A stretch of 64,000 nt of DNA from Rhodamnia argentea (taxonomy: Eukaryota > Streptophyta > Magnoliopsida > Myrtales > Myrtaceae), in assembly GCF_020921035.1 (NCBI RefSeq), contig NC_063155.1, forward strand, positions 17,813,311-17,877,310, in the 5' to 3' direction. The translations under genes and the position numbers were made by a program. Each line of letters begins with the position of its first letter. The stretch's first letter is position 1. Positions 23,820 to 35,812 of the stretch are shown here, piece by piece. The notes under the pieces were generated by a model that was not told where the DNA came from, did no database searches, and saw only the letters and a program-made list of their open reading frames with translations.

Positions 23820-26433
23820 TGTTGACACCTAAATTTTGGCTATTCATTTATTGCATAAAAGAATTAGGGACTAACCTCGATCCCTAGCCAAAAATATTTA
23901 ATTCATTTTGCATTTAGATTAGTTTAAATTTTTGTATGCATTACACTTGCTGCGGGAACAGACTTGATACAGACGCGCGGACCGGACCAGAAGACAAAGC
24001 AGAATTCGGCCAACAAGAGGGAGTGAGTGTGGCTGAAAATTACAAGGCCTTAGGGCCTATTTAGAGCTTAATTCAGCCCCGTTAAAGTTAATTTATTAAA
24101 GGGACTTTTAACTAACGATTTATTAATTGAAAAAAAGTTCAGAATTAAGCGCACAAAGGAAGCCACAGGTCAGCTAAGCCCACTCAACGTGCTGGTCAGC
24201 CAAATTGGACTAAATTGCAAATATCTCAAACTTGGGGGACTATAGTATAAATAATAAAAAAAATAGCGTGAAATCCTGGAAAAAGTTTATTTAATCACGC
24301 TTAGGCCTCATAACACAAGGTCTGCAATTCGACATTGAGAATTCACACGCGGAGGGAGAGAGAGAGAGAGCTTGGCTGAGATCTTACCTAATGGTTAAGA
24401 ATCCTCTAGAGGATCCCGACCACCACTGCCGTCCTCGTATCCTAGCGTTGCTACTGCTTCTTCCTGATGAGATAGCGATCCTCGTAGCACCGCCGACTGC
24501 TCTCGACAATCGCATGGGCTTCTGTCTCTTTCGTGTATACCCCAGGTCCCAATGGCTCACGGCCTTCGTCGACATCCCCCATTGACTCAATACCACTCCT
24601 TGACGAATCCTAGATCAATCCTTGCTTGTTGCACCGTTGTTGGATTTTCATAGTCGGAGATAGAGCACGGAACAGTGTCATTCACCACCTACTCGACGAT
24701 TTGCCAGAGTAATCCTCGGACGCCCTTGTGGGTTGTCGCTCATTGTTTCCGTCGAATGGCCCCTCCACATCGCATCCACGATCCCAGCAGCGACGTCCTT
24801 GCTGTTGTCGTAATTGAGGAGTTGAGACCCAAGGAGCCCTGCCATCATTGCTGTCGCCATCGAGGAGTCTAGTGTTAGAAATCAGTAAAATTGATTTTTG
24901 AAGTAGAAGAGTCCAATTTGGCTTTGGACTTATTATAGATAATCCTTATTCATAAGCTATAAGAAGAAAAGCCCAATTTGGCTTTGGACTTGTTATGGAT
25001 AATGCTTATCCACATTAATAGATAAGGATAAAATTTTTGGTCAAAGTAGAATACAACTTTGATTTGGACTCCTTTTGGATAAGATTTCAGCCGACACTTT
25101 TACACTATAAGGCAATGGAATTTGCTTATGAATATGGGGGGCATGATAGTTAGTTTTTCTTTAGAAAGAGTGAGATATAGAAGCCCTAGCATATGAGAGA
25201 AATAGATTTGTGAGTTTGTACTGAAAGCTTATAGTCAAGCTTGTGATTTCTTTGTGTAAAGCCTTTGTAAAGGCATTTTGAATACTACTCTCATTTGCTT
25301 ACTTGATTTCTCTCTCATATCAAATCCTTCAAATTTCTGCAATCCTTTTGGTTCTTACATCTAGCTATTGCATCCGCCATGCTTGGTGCCCTCGTTGAGA
25401 TGCTGCCAAAGCCGCTCGTGGCCGTCTTTGGTCGCTACCACCATCCATCCCTACAGAGCCCATCTCATGACGTTCGGCCGCAACTCACGAGCACCAAGTC
25501 CTCATCGGAGCTCTTGCCGTCACTATCGTCGTCCCGACCCATGAGGTTTGTTCAAACTTGGGAGCGAAATTGGAAAATTTCAAGATGTATTAGTTTGGGG
25601 TAAATTTGTCACAATGTACCGGTTTTGAGTTTTTTGTAGTAAAAAAATAGTTTGGGATAAATTTGTCACGGACATACTAGTTTGGGATTTTTCATGGTAT
25701 TAACCTTATATAGATTGCATGTCGGTTGCATTGCATTTAGAGTCACATTTTAGTTCATTTAACTAATTCGTACATCATGTAGTCAATTTAATTATACCGA
25801 AGTATAGCTTATACATTAGTTTAATTCAATTGCATTCCATCTTGGTTAGTCAAGTAGTTAATTAAATTAATTTAACATGCATTAGCTTAGGATAGCTAGC
25901 ATTTAATTACATCATTGCATTATAATATAAGTTTTTTGGTCCAAAACAATTAGAATAGAATTCATGCATTGCATTTAGGTTAGTTTTTTTCCTTTAAAAA
26001 GAGAAAATCTAAAGAGAGAATAAATTATGTGGCACATACTTCCTGCAATTATTCGACATGTTTTGGGTGTTAAATTAATTGATTGAGCACACGTATGATA
26101 ACATTTGTTAGTCACTTAGGTTAAAATTAATCCACGCTGCCCTCTAAACATTTTTTATGGTGCTGAAAGGGCGCTAGAGAAATCTAACGTAATCAAGTCC
26201 CCCGACTCATGATCTCCGGTTCGCAGAAATAAGATAATTCTTCCGCTATTTTATTTGGGTATCTATTCGACCTAGCATAAATGATTAGTAGCATTCCAAG
26301 TTAATCAATTTGCATAACACTGAGTTTAAACCTAAGTTGCAATTTGATATGAACTTAGGAGAGTTCTCGCTAAGTTTTAAATAAACTTAGTAATTAATCC
26401 ATTAGCCTTTATGTAAAAATTTAGCTCGCGATA
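23820..26433 (+). mobile_element. Long LTR of a Ty3-like retrotransposon (5' LTR)
   Basis: Starts TGTTGACACCTAAATTTTG and ends near CTCGCGATA. It is related along much of its length to the solo LTR at 33054-35807, which has the same start and the shared end segment AAATGATTAGT onward. It is followed by GGGGACTTTGCTGAGGACTG, which resembles the leader that follows LTRs of this kind, so this is probably a 5' LTR. A 487-bp LTR is nested inside it. Confidence 0.75.
24873..25359 (+). mobile_element. Solo LTR (copia-like) with TCTAG target duplication
   Basis: 487 bp starting TGTTAGAAATC and ending GGTTCTTACA (TG...CA). It is flanked on both sides by the 5-bp direct repeat TCTAG (24868-24872 and 25360-25364). 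No internal region is present, so it is a solo LTR left by recombination. It sits inside the larger LTR and is therefore younger. It contains two copies of CCAATTTGGCTTTGGACTT. Confidence 0.88.
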
Positions 26434-26601
26434 GCTTGGGGACTTTGCTGAGGACTGTGTTGAATTGATCCTTAGTGGCCTTAGGCCAAATTAAAAAAAA
26501 TATATATTTTTGTTTGCAACCGTGGACTCAAGGAAAGTCTCTAACATTGTGTTAATTATTCTTGCATAGCGGGAGTTATAAGGGAAGAAGTGTTTGCGTT
26601 A
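26434..26601 (+). mobile_element. Retrotransposon leader after the 5' LTR
   Basis: The stretch beginning GCTTGGGGACTTTGCTGAGG resembles the primer-binding and leader region that follows LTRs of this type in plants. It is interrupted at 26602 by a TIR element. The gag remnant beyond that element probably belongs to the same retrotransposon. Confidence 0.5.
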
Positions 26602-27683
26602 GCCCTTTGTTTTGCGGAATTGAAGTTTTTCTGAAAAACGTTTTCCCCAATTTTTGGTGTTTAGGGAGCAAAAAATAGATGGTAAAACAAAATATTTTTG
26701 GGAAAAATTCAAAAAAGGGCCCGAAGTCCTCATGTTTTCTCAAATAAGGGCCCCAAGTGAACATTTGTTTCAAAAAGGGCCCGAAGTCCTCATATTTTTT
26801 CAAATAAGGGCCTCAAGTGAATATTGTTTCAAATAAGGGCTTGAAATATAGGGGGCCGGTTCGACGGAACCGCCGGTTCCAAAAAAAGGTGGAACCGGAA
26901 CCGGCCCTTGAAGAGCCGGTTCCGGTTCCGGGCCGGTTCCGGTTCCGGTTCGAAACCGCCGGTTCCAAAGCCCAATTACTCTTTTTTATCAAACCTACTC
27001 CCTTTTTTTTAAAAAAAAAAAAACCGGGTTGGAACCGTGGGCCCGGTCAACGGGCCGGTTCCGAGCCCACGGGTCCATTTGGCATTGTCTAGCTTGAAAT
27101 GACCTTAAAATCTCAAAAAAGGGCCCGATTCAAGGGTATTTTAGTCTTTTTACTTATTTAATTTTTTCTTTTTTATTATAGTTTTTGTTATCTGTTTCCA
27201 CCAAAAAAAAAAAAAAAAGAAAGGAGGAAGTTTACGTTCACGGGCGGGAGGGGCAGCCCTCCCGCCTATGCATACCTTTTTTTTTCAATCGGGAAAAAGA
27301 AAAAAATAATAAAAAAATTAAAATGTGAAATAACGAAAATACCCTTCAAGCCGGACCCTTTTTTGAAACATTATAACCACTTCAGGCCCTCAATTGAAAC
27401 GTACTATATTACTTCGGGCCTTTATTTGAAACATAATTCACTTTGGGCCCTTATTTGAAAAATCAAGAGGACTTCAGGCCTTTTTTTGGATTTTTCCCTA
27501 AAAAAAATTATGAAAAGGAGTGCATAAAGAAAAATCTAATCCATATCAAACGGTGAAAAATATTTTTCAATTAATTATTAAAATCTAGCAAAACGCCAAA
27601 AAATATCATGATTTTCTTGAAAAATGACTCTTTGGAAAATATTTTCCAAGAATCGTTATATTTTTCGCCAAACAAACGGAGCC
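26602..27683. mobile_element. PIF/Harbinger-like TIR element with TTA target duplication
   Basis: The left end GCCCTTTGTTTTGCGG and the reverse complement of the right end (GGCTCCGTTTGTTTGGCG) form an imperfect TIR, flanked by TTA on both sides (26599-26601 and 27684-27686). No transposase was seen, so it is non-autonomous. A second TIR element (26700-27498) is inserted inside it. Confidence 0.7.
26700..27498. mobile_element. Nested TIR element with a GGTTCC-rich core
   Basis: The left end GGGAAAAATTCAAAAAAGGG (then CCGAAGTCCT) and the reverse complement of the right end (GGGAAAAATCCAAAAAAAGG) are inverted repeats, and inverted homology continues for about 80-100 bp (AAATAAGGGCC motifs). The core at 26860-27080 is dense in CCGGTTCC/GGAACCGG. 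No coding capacity and no clear target duplication was found. Confidence 0.7.
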
Positions 27684-27959
27684 TTAATATCATGGTCACT
27701 TATCCTCCAGTTGAATGGACGAGTCTTTTCTTCAAAAACAAAAAGAGAAAGGAAAGTTTGTTAAATGTCAAAAGATTTTATCACATTTTCCGCAAGTCAT
27801 CATTAAGTAAGAACGATTTTCGAGGCAAGTTCACCCTTTGAGGTTTATCTAATCGGAATACCCATGAACCGACCCTTCTTAAATCATATACTCATTGGTT
27901 TCCTACCTTTCGTGGGTGATTACGGACCATCCACATTCACCCATCGTCACGCGGTCCAA

Positions 27960-28352
27960 AAGCCAGAACGGGCGATCAAAGTCAAACTGAGCAAGCTCGT
28001 GTTTCTGTTCTGGAGACCGAGATGAAGCAAGCCTTCAATGAGTCTGAGATATCTTACGAATCGCTGAAGAGTGAAGAGGACAAGTGCTTTGTGAAATTTG
28101 AACAAGTGAAACAACTGCGCGGCTTACACAAGGCGGCCCGATGGACTTATCTGTCTATGCCAAAGTCGATATGCCAAAGAAGTTTAAAATGTCTGATTTT
28201 GAGAAGTACGAGGCACCTCCTATCGGAAGGCTCACCTGCAAATGTACTTGGTACAGATAACCCAATACGTTGGTAATGCACCCCTTATATGATCTAGACA
28301 TTCCAAGCCAGCATGATTGACGTTGAGCTAAGGTGGTACATTTCAAAGAATA
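27960..28352 (+). pseudogene. Decayed Ty3-type gag fragment
   Basis: Reading across at least one frameshift and several stops, gag features appear in order: an N-terminal helix-like part (QARVSVLETEMKQAFNE), then VDMPKKFKMSDFEKYE, then YVGNAPL, and TFQASMIDVELRWYISKNI near 28290-28350. These resemble the plant retrotransposon gag core, which ends in FQ..L...A..WY. The homology ends at 28352, where TAN1 exon 4 sequence begins, so the gag remnant abuts the duplicated host segment. Confidence 0.7.
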
Positions 28353-29052
28353 TAAACCCAATCTTGTTGATGACCCGAAAACTCCGGTGATCCAATCCAA
28401 GAATCGAAGACCGACGCATCACCCTGAAGACTCTAAGCTCAGGACTAGAAGCAAGAAGGAGAACCAGAACAAGTTGGAATCAGAACCCAAATCGCCGACT
28501 CTCCAGAGAGCACGGTCGCGCATCAACTTCAAAGGCTCTCCTCCGAAGCAAAGAGAGTGCGAGAGAGATAATAACAGATACATCGCCAACAGAGTTTCTC
28601 CTAGAAACAGGCCTTGGGCTAAAAGGACTGTCCTTTTCCCCAACACTTTGTTCCTCCCCACAACACCGGCCACAACACAGAAGTTTTGCAAGACAAGGTT
28701 TCTGGTGATAGCCAGAAAGAACGTCGAAACTCCACACAGGTTCTTGATCAAGTCACCACACTCAGCTTCCAAGTTCCAAGTCAAGATCAAAAGACCGCCG
28801 AAAGTTTGTATCTCCCCGTCAAGAGATTTAAGCTTGAGCAAGAAGTTGCCAAAGCCATCGACTGCCACGAAATCACGGAGGTCTTTCTTGCCTTCAAGAT
28901 TGGCAAATAGATTGATGTCCCCATTGAAGTGTAGGAAATGCGTGCAAAAGAGCGACAATGGGTTCATGATGAGCGGGCTGAAACAGCGTCCTGCTGTTTC
29001 AACAACACCAATCCAATTCGCTAGTCACAGCAGAATTCCAATGAGGGGTTAA
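28353..29052 (+). pseudogene. 5'-truncated TAN1 copy (exon 4 only)
   Basis: Matches TAN1 exon 4 from NLADDPKTP to the stop codon (SRIPMRG at the end). The frame is open without stops for about 230 codons, but exons 1-3 and the first 30-odd codons of exon 4 are missing. The in-frame upstream sequence has no ATG. Many replacements relative to TAN1 are seen (for example [11 protein letters not shown] to [11 protein letters not shown]). It keeps the basic microtubule-binding half but has no start or promoter of its own that I can see, so I call it a fragment. Upstream gag is in a different frame. Confidence 0.88.
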
Positions 29053-30381
29053 TGCTCATATCTATGCACTGGTTGATGCGAACAAAGGTTTCTTTCGTTG
29101 GAGAAACGGTCTCAAAGTCCATTCTTTGGTATCTCGCCTGCGAGGTACTTGGGTGAATAGCTCATTTGTACATTGTTTGTCTTTCGGTTGTGTTCTACTA
29201 CAAAGGAAAACGATACGGTGCTTTGAGATGCATTCCAGTCCTCATTGGTATCGAACTTTCTGGTGTCTGCTATATATATCCTCTCTATCGACGCATAGTA
29301 TCTCTCTATCGAAAGAAGTATGCACACTTCAAACAAATTTTAGTGTTCCTGTAGATGCCAATAACAAACCAAATTTCTAATTTTCGAACAGGAGTATACC
29401 GGTCAGCCCCCGGGCAGTCGCTACAGAATGTTGCTAGAAAGGAAAACATAAAAATTTTACGACCCAGAAAAAGACAATGGATGATTCATTGCCCTCCTCT
29501 TCATAGGATGATCCATAATTCCATACTCAAAGAATGACTGCTTACACAGTGATTACGTATCGTAATTTCCGGCCGTCAGCTTTCGACTTTCAAGATACTC
29601 CCGAAATGCAAATGGATGAGATTAATCTTGTAAATTCCTCTGCACACATTCTCTCTCTTAGAATATCTTCAAACCTTCCTCAAAATACAGTCATTCCAGG
29701 TTACAGAAGCCAACAGGAGAAGAAGACTTTCTTCTTTGGCACCTCTCATAAGTCCCTGTAAATAAGTTATTTCATTTCTTGAAAGGATCAAACCCGACAC
29801 TCCTAATCGCGTAAGTTCTATTAGATCAAGCTCCAAAGCTCCGATTGATCTTCAGCAACTCTAACTCAAGTTGAAACTCCAACAGTTTATCAACTTCAAC
29901 GGTGTGACAGACATGGAATTATTTTGTATTCAAGTTGCCAAACGCCAGCGAACTTCGAAACTCATCTACTTGCCGCGAATCATGATATCATGGCCCCTGA
30001 ATCCAGATCTTGTACAAAATGAAGGAATAACTGATATCAAGCTCCGATTTACTTGCTATTCGAGTTGTGTTTAGTCTATGAAAATCCTCGTCTTTTGAAG
30101 TTGATAAAATCTATCATAAATATTCTCGCCTTAGCGTACTTTAGGCTCTTGAAATTTTGTGTGTATATATAGATGTAGCATTGCAGCCAGATAACTACTA
30201 TCTAGTTCATGGCACACAAAAAGGGAAAAAAAAAATTCATGTGAAATTTTTCATTTACCATTGTTTAATTCTCCAACTTATAAAAAAACGAAGAAGACCT
30301 ATAGAACTCTTTATGCTACATACAAATACAACCACTGGTGTTGGTACTTTATCTACCTACTTTCTTGCACTGCTATGCTTT

Positions 30382-32439
30382 TCATTCAAAATAGTGAAGG
30401 CGCCTGTTATCTTTGACTTTGATCTTCCAGTGCCCATTAGCCAAATTGGCCTCCTTAGCTATGCCTCTCCACTTTCTTATTCTGAAGTCCATCTCCTCAG
30501 TTAACCCACAAAACGACTGCAGTTCTCTCGGCATCGAGTCGTAGACCTCCCACCACAACCTATTCGCGGAGTCGCTGGCGAAAACATGGTGAGTCTCCTT
30601 GTCCCAATTGCAATCATAGTCCCTGTAACACATCCACGGCTTTAGCCCCAAGAAATGCATCGTGTAAAGATTGTCAGGGATGGTGTGTTCTTCGTCTTTT
30701 GGCCTCTCAAAGTACTTCATGTGATTCAGCCTACTTGGCAACCGGTGCCACCATGTGAAGAACTCGTTTAGAAAGCCTTGGTCGCCACCATTATAAGAAT
30801 CCAACTTGAAGGATTTCGACATGAGGTCCTCAAAAATGCAATTTGACGGCTCGATCACCATGACACCGGAGTTGAACAGCACTCTATTGTTTGGCACTGC
30901 TGATAACTGTGGATATACGAAGAACTTGTCGATGTTCCGGAGGACAATTAGGTCTGCATCGAGAAAGATTACCTTGTCGTAATGCGTCAATTGCCACACT
31001 CTTAACTTGCTGTAGTTCCATACATTGTAAGCATCCTTTTCAGCGTTTGGAGATCGGATCCGCTGTATGCGCCTGATCTTCCATCCGGCTGCTTGTAGGC
31101 CTGCTAGAGACTTGTTGGTGATCGAGTTGTCGGCTAGAAGGACTAGGTCTCGAGTCGAGCTGGTCCTCCTGATGCTTTGAGCCAAGGCTATTGCGCCGCA
31201 AACATAAGCTTCCGAAGAGTGAAGAACGGTTGCGTAGGCCTCTCGAGGGCGATACACCGTGTGGTTCGCCTTTCTTAGGGACGATTGCAATTTGTACCCT
31301 CTCCACCTCTCTTTTCCTGGAAACCAGCCAACAAATGTTTCTGAGTTAAGGTTGACATTCAATGATTAGTGAGTATGTAATATTTTACTCAATAATTAAG
31401 TATGAACATTCAATACATGGCTAATATGGAAAAGAAGCAGTCAAAACTCACAATAAAATAAAATCCTGCAATTTAGAACCGGGTTCACATAATAATGTAC
31501 CCAACATAATTCTATATAGTTCCTCAGTCCACACCCGGAGGAAAACTAATCATCCAGTCAAAAACATGAAAGAAACATATGACGGAAGCACGATCTATCC
31601 GCAAACTCGGAAGCATAGCCTATCTATCTGAGTCAAGAAATATATTTGTCGAAGAACTGACCGGTCTCCACGTAGGCGGGAGCGAGTTGGCAAGACCCAA
31701 CAGGCATCAAAACCTTCTGCTTCAATCTCCTCAGCTCAGGCTTATACACCCAGTAGTCGCCCACATGCCTCAACAGATCATCACACCTGAAAATCTCGAT
31801 CATCGGCCCGCACGACCCAAGGAAAACGACGTAGATTTTCCGGTTCATGTCCGGATTTACCCGCCCGCTCTCGACCGCCAAATTAGCAACTACCAAGTTA
31901 ACTTGCAGTCTAAACACATCCCTCAAACCCCTCCTGCTGTCTCCGCCACCCCCACACGGAACCTTGGCCACAATCACATCGAGATCGCGATAATCCTCAA
32001 AGTTTGGCATCGGTAGTTCAGGGCACGACGGCTTAGATAGCTTCTGATCTTCATCGATCCACTTGGGGAAGAGATTTTTCCACGTGAGGTCTCCGGACAC
32101 AGGGTCAAACATTACCTTGACCGCCTTTGCAAGGCCGCTCGTCGCGAACTCGGGGTCGGATATGTCATCGATATTCACGAACCCGACACGAGCTCTCTTG
32201 CCCTTCATTTCTTCTTCGACGAGGCGGAACCAAATGGGGAGTTCAGGCTCTTTCCCGACAAGGTAGGCATGGCGGAGGTGAGTCTTTGTCCGAGCAGACG
32301 ACGACGATGGTGTGCTGACAGGGTGTCTAGTTTTCTTGAGAGAGCCTGAGAGGATCAGGAGGGAGAGAGAGCTGATGAGGAGAGAGAGAATCAAGGGCTT
32401 ATGCTTTGAATTTCTTCTTGAAGCCTGGGAGGCGGCCAT
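30382..32439 (-). CDS. GUX4/5-like xylan alpha-1,2-glucuronyltransferase (GT8)
   Basis: Two coding exons, 32439-31662 and 31316-30382, give 570 residues. The alternative acceptor at about 31341 is also in phase; I preferred 31316 because it gives the family-like ETGKERWR junction. The protein has a cytosolic basic N terminus, one signal-anchor helix (LILSLLISSLSLLILSG), a stem, then the conserved block NKIYVVF-like GSCGPMIEIFRCDD. The GT8 catalytic domain has EAYVCGAIALAQSIRRTSS, the metal-binding DxD (VIFLDADLIVLRN), SYNGGDQGFLNEFFTWWHRL and LGLKPWMCYRDYDCNWD. GUX enzymes add glucuronic acid to xylan in the Golgi. The order of motifs and the short length fit the GUX4/5 side of the family. 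Unlike its tandem copy, it has no stops. Confidence 0.92.
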
Positions 32440-32643
32440 TTTCTTTGAGCTTCTCATGTTCTCCAATCTTCTTCTGTTCATTTGAAGGTTTTGTTCTTGA
32501 ATGTACAACTTATATGGGAGAAAATAAAGAGATTGCCTTGCATGGATGCACGTTGAGACTGTGTACTTGGTCACCTTTTATTGATTTTGCTTTTAATTTC
32601 TTTTTTAGAAGCAACGTGGCTCCAAAATCCATTGAATTACATA

Positions 32644-33048
32644 CAACTATTGAAATAGTTATAGGGATTTTATGCCCAAAACTATCATATTCTTATATTG
32701 GTAAGTACGTGAATAGGGATCCCCCAATGCCAGCCAACGCCACTTCTTCTAGAATATTATACTTGTACATTCCCAATTATATAGGGATGTATCTCAAGCT
32801 CTTAATAAATGGGAGCTTCATAAATCACATGTCTGTTCGGAAAAGCATGCTCGTTGATTCAAAATTAACGAGAGAAAATGAAGAATCTCATAAGGTTAGT
32901 CACCTCAATGGCTTAATTTTATATAATATGAGCGATCATAGTCAATGTATTGTAACTACGGATGATTAGATTGATCATTCTACTGGAACTCTATATAACA
33001 CTCGGTACCCGAAGTTTTTAGATTGCTAAAAATTTGTAAATTTTGCTT
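32644..33048. other. Spacer between the duplication and the solo LTR
   Basis: About 400 bp without recognisable gene or repeat. An open frame running through it from 32406 begins inside GUX exon 1 on the opposite strand and is not supported. Confidence 0.35.
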
Positions 33049-33053
33049 CTTCA

Positions 33054-35807
33054 TGTTGACACCTAAATTTTGACGACCTAGTCAGTAATTTATGGCATAA
33101 AAATTAGGGATCGACATTAGTCCCTAAAAAAATATCATCTATTGCATGTAGATAGTAGGAGCATTTGCATAAGTTTGCACATTTTTGGACCGGTGGCGGA
33201 TGGGCTCGAGCATATGAACTTGATCAGACTAAGCTCGCGAGATAGTAATTTTTGACCTAACCCATTGAGTAGCTTGGTGGCTGAAATTATCCGTAAAATG
33301 CGCATGGGGCAGTCTTAATCTGGAATGAAACAGAAGAGATACTACAGTGAAAAGTATTGAGCCAATTTTGATTTAGTGATCTCTTTCCTTTAATCGTGTG
33401 GAGCAAGAATCTTTCGACAAGGAAAGGAAAAGTTCAGAAGATTATTAGATGATTTTCTCATATTCATATATTGACAAGAGAGGAAACTGGATATTGTTTC
33501 TTTCTTTGAAGGGCGTTCACTCAGAAAAATTCTGAATCGAGAAAAAACAATCGCTTGAGAAGAGAGAGAGAAAAAAAAGGGTTCTTTCTTGTGGCTTTTT
33601 GTTGAGCACGATACAGGGAGCTTTTGGAGGAATTCCAGATCGCATCTTTTCATCTGTCCTTCACCGAAGCTTCGCGACACGTCAATAATCATCGCTGCCT
33701 TGTTGCTTCTCCATAGGCGATTGTGAGCTCTAAAGCAACACCAACGAACCTGTCATCGTCGACGTCCACATCAAGTCCTGACAATCCTCGTCAAGAGGGA
33801 CTACCTTTGAGTCCTACTGCTGCACCCTCTGCCGCTGTCCTGCTGTTCCAGTTGACGTCCACCGCGGGGCTGGTTTGTGCGTTGACGATATCCGTTGTCG
33901 GATCATCAGCGATCTGTCTGTGACGTGCTATCCTTGCTGCTCCCTCCGTTGGTTCTTGCGTCGAGCAACATACACATTGCAAAGCCAAGTTCTTGTTCTT
34001 GACGTCATTGATCCACCACTGACTTGTGTGGTGTAGTTTTATTACTTTTGTTTTTGCAGGGTTGGGCCATTACCAAAGCAGGACTAGGAAATTGCAGGAA
34101 AGAGACAAAAAAAGTCCACATCAAAGAATTTCCTCCACGCCATTGATCTTGCCCAAAGCCATTGATTGCCCATCACGAGAGCCGTCACCAAATTTTGCCG
34201 CAAGCCGACGTGATTTGCAAGCCCCCTCCAGTGAAAATATGTTCGTGCGGTACCCTTCATCGTGCGAGCGACACCTTCGCCGAGCCAGTCCAAAGGTGCA
34301 AGTTTGATCCGCGAGATTTGGTACAAATTTAAATTAGGAAGGCAATATTCATAAGGTATATTTTCTTATCTTAAGAAATATTATCTTGCTTAGTTCGTAT
34401 ATATTTGCATATCTTGACACATATTGCATATCTTGAATACATTGCATAAAAGTAGATATTTTTTAAAATACAGGTTGATTAGGAGAATTTTCTTTCTTAA
34501 TAAGCAACTTGCCATATGATCGAGAAAGTCCATCCTTAAGGATTGTTGATCGAATAATCGATTAGGCAAAGATTTGATTTCAATCGTTAATCATAGGATT
34601 ACGAATTAAAAATTGACTCAAATATTCGCGAAATATTTCAAAACTTGATTGACATATCCACTTTTGTTATTGATATTGATTGGCATATTCACTTTCCTAA
34701 TTTGTTTTGAATTGGTTAATTGTCATATTTTTTTTAGAATATATCTATCGCATGATATAATAACGAAAATCTAAAAAAGATTGCATTCATTCATCTTCCA
34801 TATTCAAAAATTGCATATCTCACAAATAGCATCATGTAGATAATTGCATATCAAATCTTTTTTGTAAATAATTAGGTTAGATTGCATTTTAAGATAGAAA
34901 TTGCTTGTCTAAATATAATCTTATGTTTAAAATAATATATCTTTAATATATTATGGTTTACATCAATTTAAACTCTAAAATATGCAAGATAAACATCATC
35001 TTGGCATAGTTCTATTTTAGGGAAAAAATTCATCCGAAAATAATAAAAAATATATATTCATCTTCGCCACATCATCTATACCATCTCATCATTGCCACGT
35101 TATCCATGCCACATCATCTTTACAACGTCATCCTCGCCATGTCATCATTCTTGCCATGTCATACTATGTTGCATTTTAGCTTAAATTGCATATTAGAATT
35201 GCATGTTTTTGTTTTAATTAATATACGTGTCACATAGTTAATTTAATCATGGTCCCACTTGTGCATTCGTTTAGTTTGCATGTCATCTAGTTTAGCCTTG
35301 CATTTAATCCATGCTATTGCATATAGTGTAGTCTTTCATGCATTCATATAAAAATCGAAAATTAAAAAAAGAACTATCTTACATGGCGCATGCTCCCTTG
35401 ATTATATTGACTTTTGAATATTCATTAATTGATTGTGCACCAGCATGATAACATTTGTTATTGACTTAGGTTAAAATAAATTAATATTGCCTTCTCAAAT
35501 GATTTTTCATGAAATAAAATGGTACCGAAAAGGCGTTAGAGCAATCTAGCGAAATCAAGTCCCTGAACTCTTAACCTCTGGTTAGTAGGAATAAAATAGT
35601 TCTCCCGCTATCTTATTTAGATTTCTAATCGACCTACCATAAATGATTAGTGGCGGCTCCAAAATTAAAAATCTTTTGATTAAAATCAAGTGAATCTAAG
35701 TTGCGAATTGGTAGAGCTTGAGAGAGCTTGGACTAGATTAGTTAATTCATTTAATTAATTTAGTAATCCATTAACCCGAAGTTCAACCCGAATTTAAGGT
35801 CGCGACA
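33054..35807 (+). mobile_element. Solo LTR (about 2.75 kb) with CTTCA target duplication
   Basis: Starts TGTTGACACCTAAATTTTG and ends GGTCGCGACA. It is flanked by the perfect 5-bp direct repeat CTTCA (33049-33053 and 35808-35812). No internal retrotransposon sequence follows on either side, so it is a solo LTR. It is related to the LTR at 23820-26433 but inserted independently, since it has its own target duplication. The unusual length fits long-LTR Ty3 families. Confidence 0.9.
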
Positions 35808-35812
35808 CTTCA

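Larger units (their letters stand above)
28353..32643. repeat. Tandem segmental duplication, copy 2 (TAN1 fragment to intact GUX)
   Basis: The partner of 16939-21525, about 11.1-11.4 kb downstream in the same orientation. The spacer 29053-30381 is shorter than its partner because of small deletions. A further 30-bp match (35959-35990 with 21534-21564, including TAGTGACCAACC) suggests the original right edge lay further out and was split by about 3.3 kb of inserted DNA, including a solo LTR. Confidence 0.9.

Noticed and set aside
24401-24420. CCTCTAGAGGATCC, resembling a cloning-vector polylinker
   Set aside because: The match is limited to a short palindrome plus one BamHI-like site. The surrounding LTR sequence is plant-like and the longer polylinker order is absent, so chance is the likelier cause.
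28022-28276. 84-codon frame as a host gene
   Set aside because: It is part of a frameshifted retrotransposon gag, recognised in combination with the neighbouring frames.
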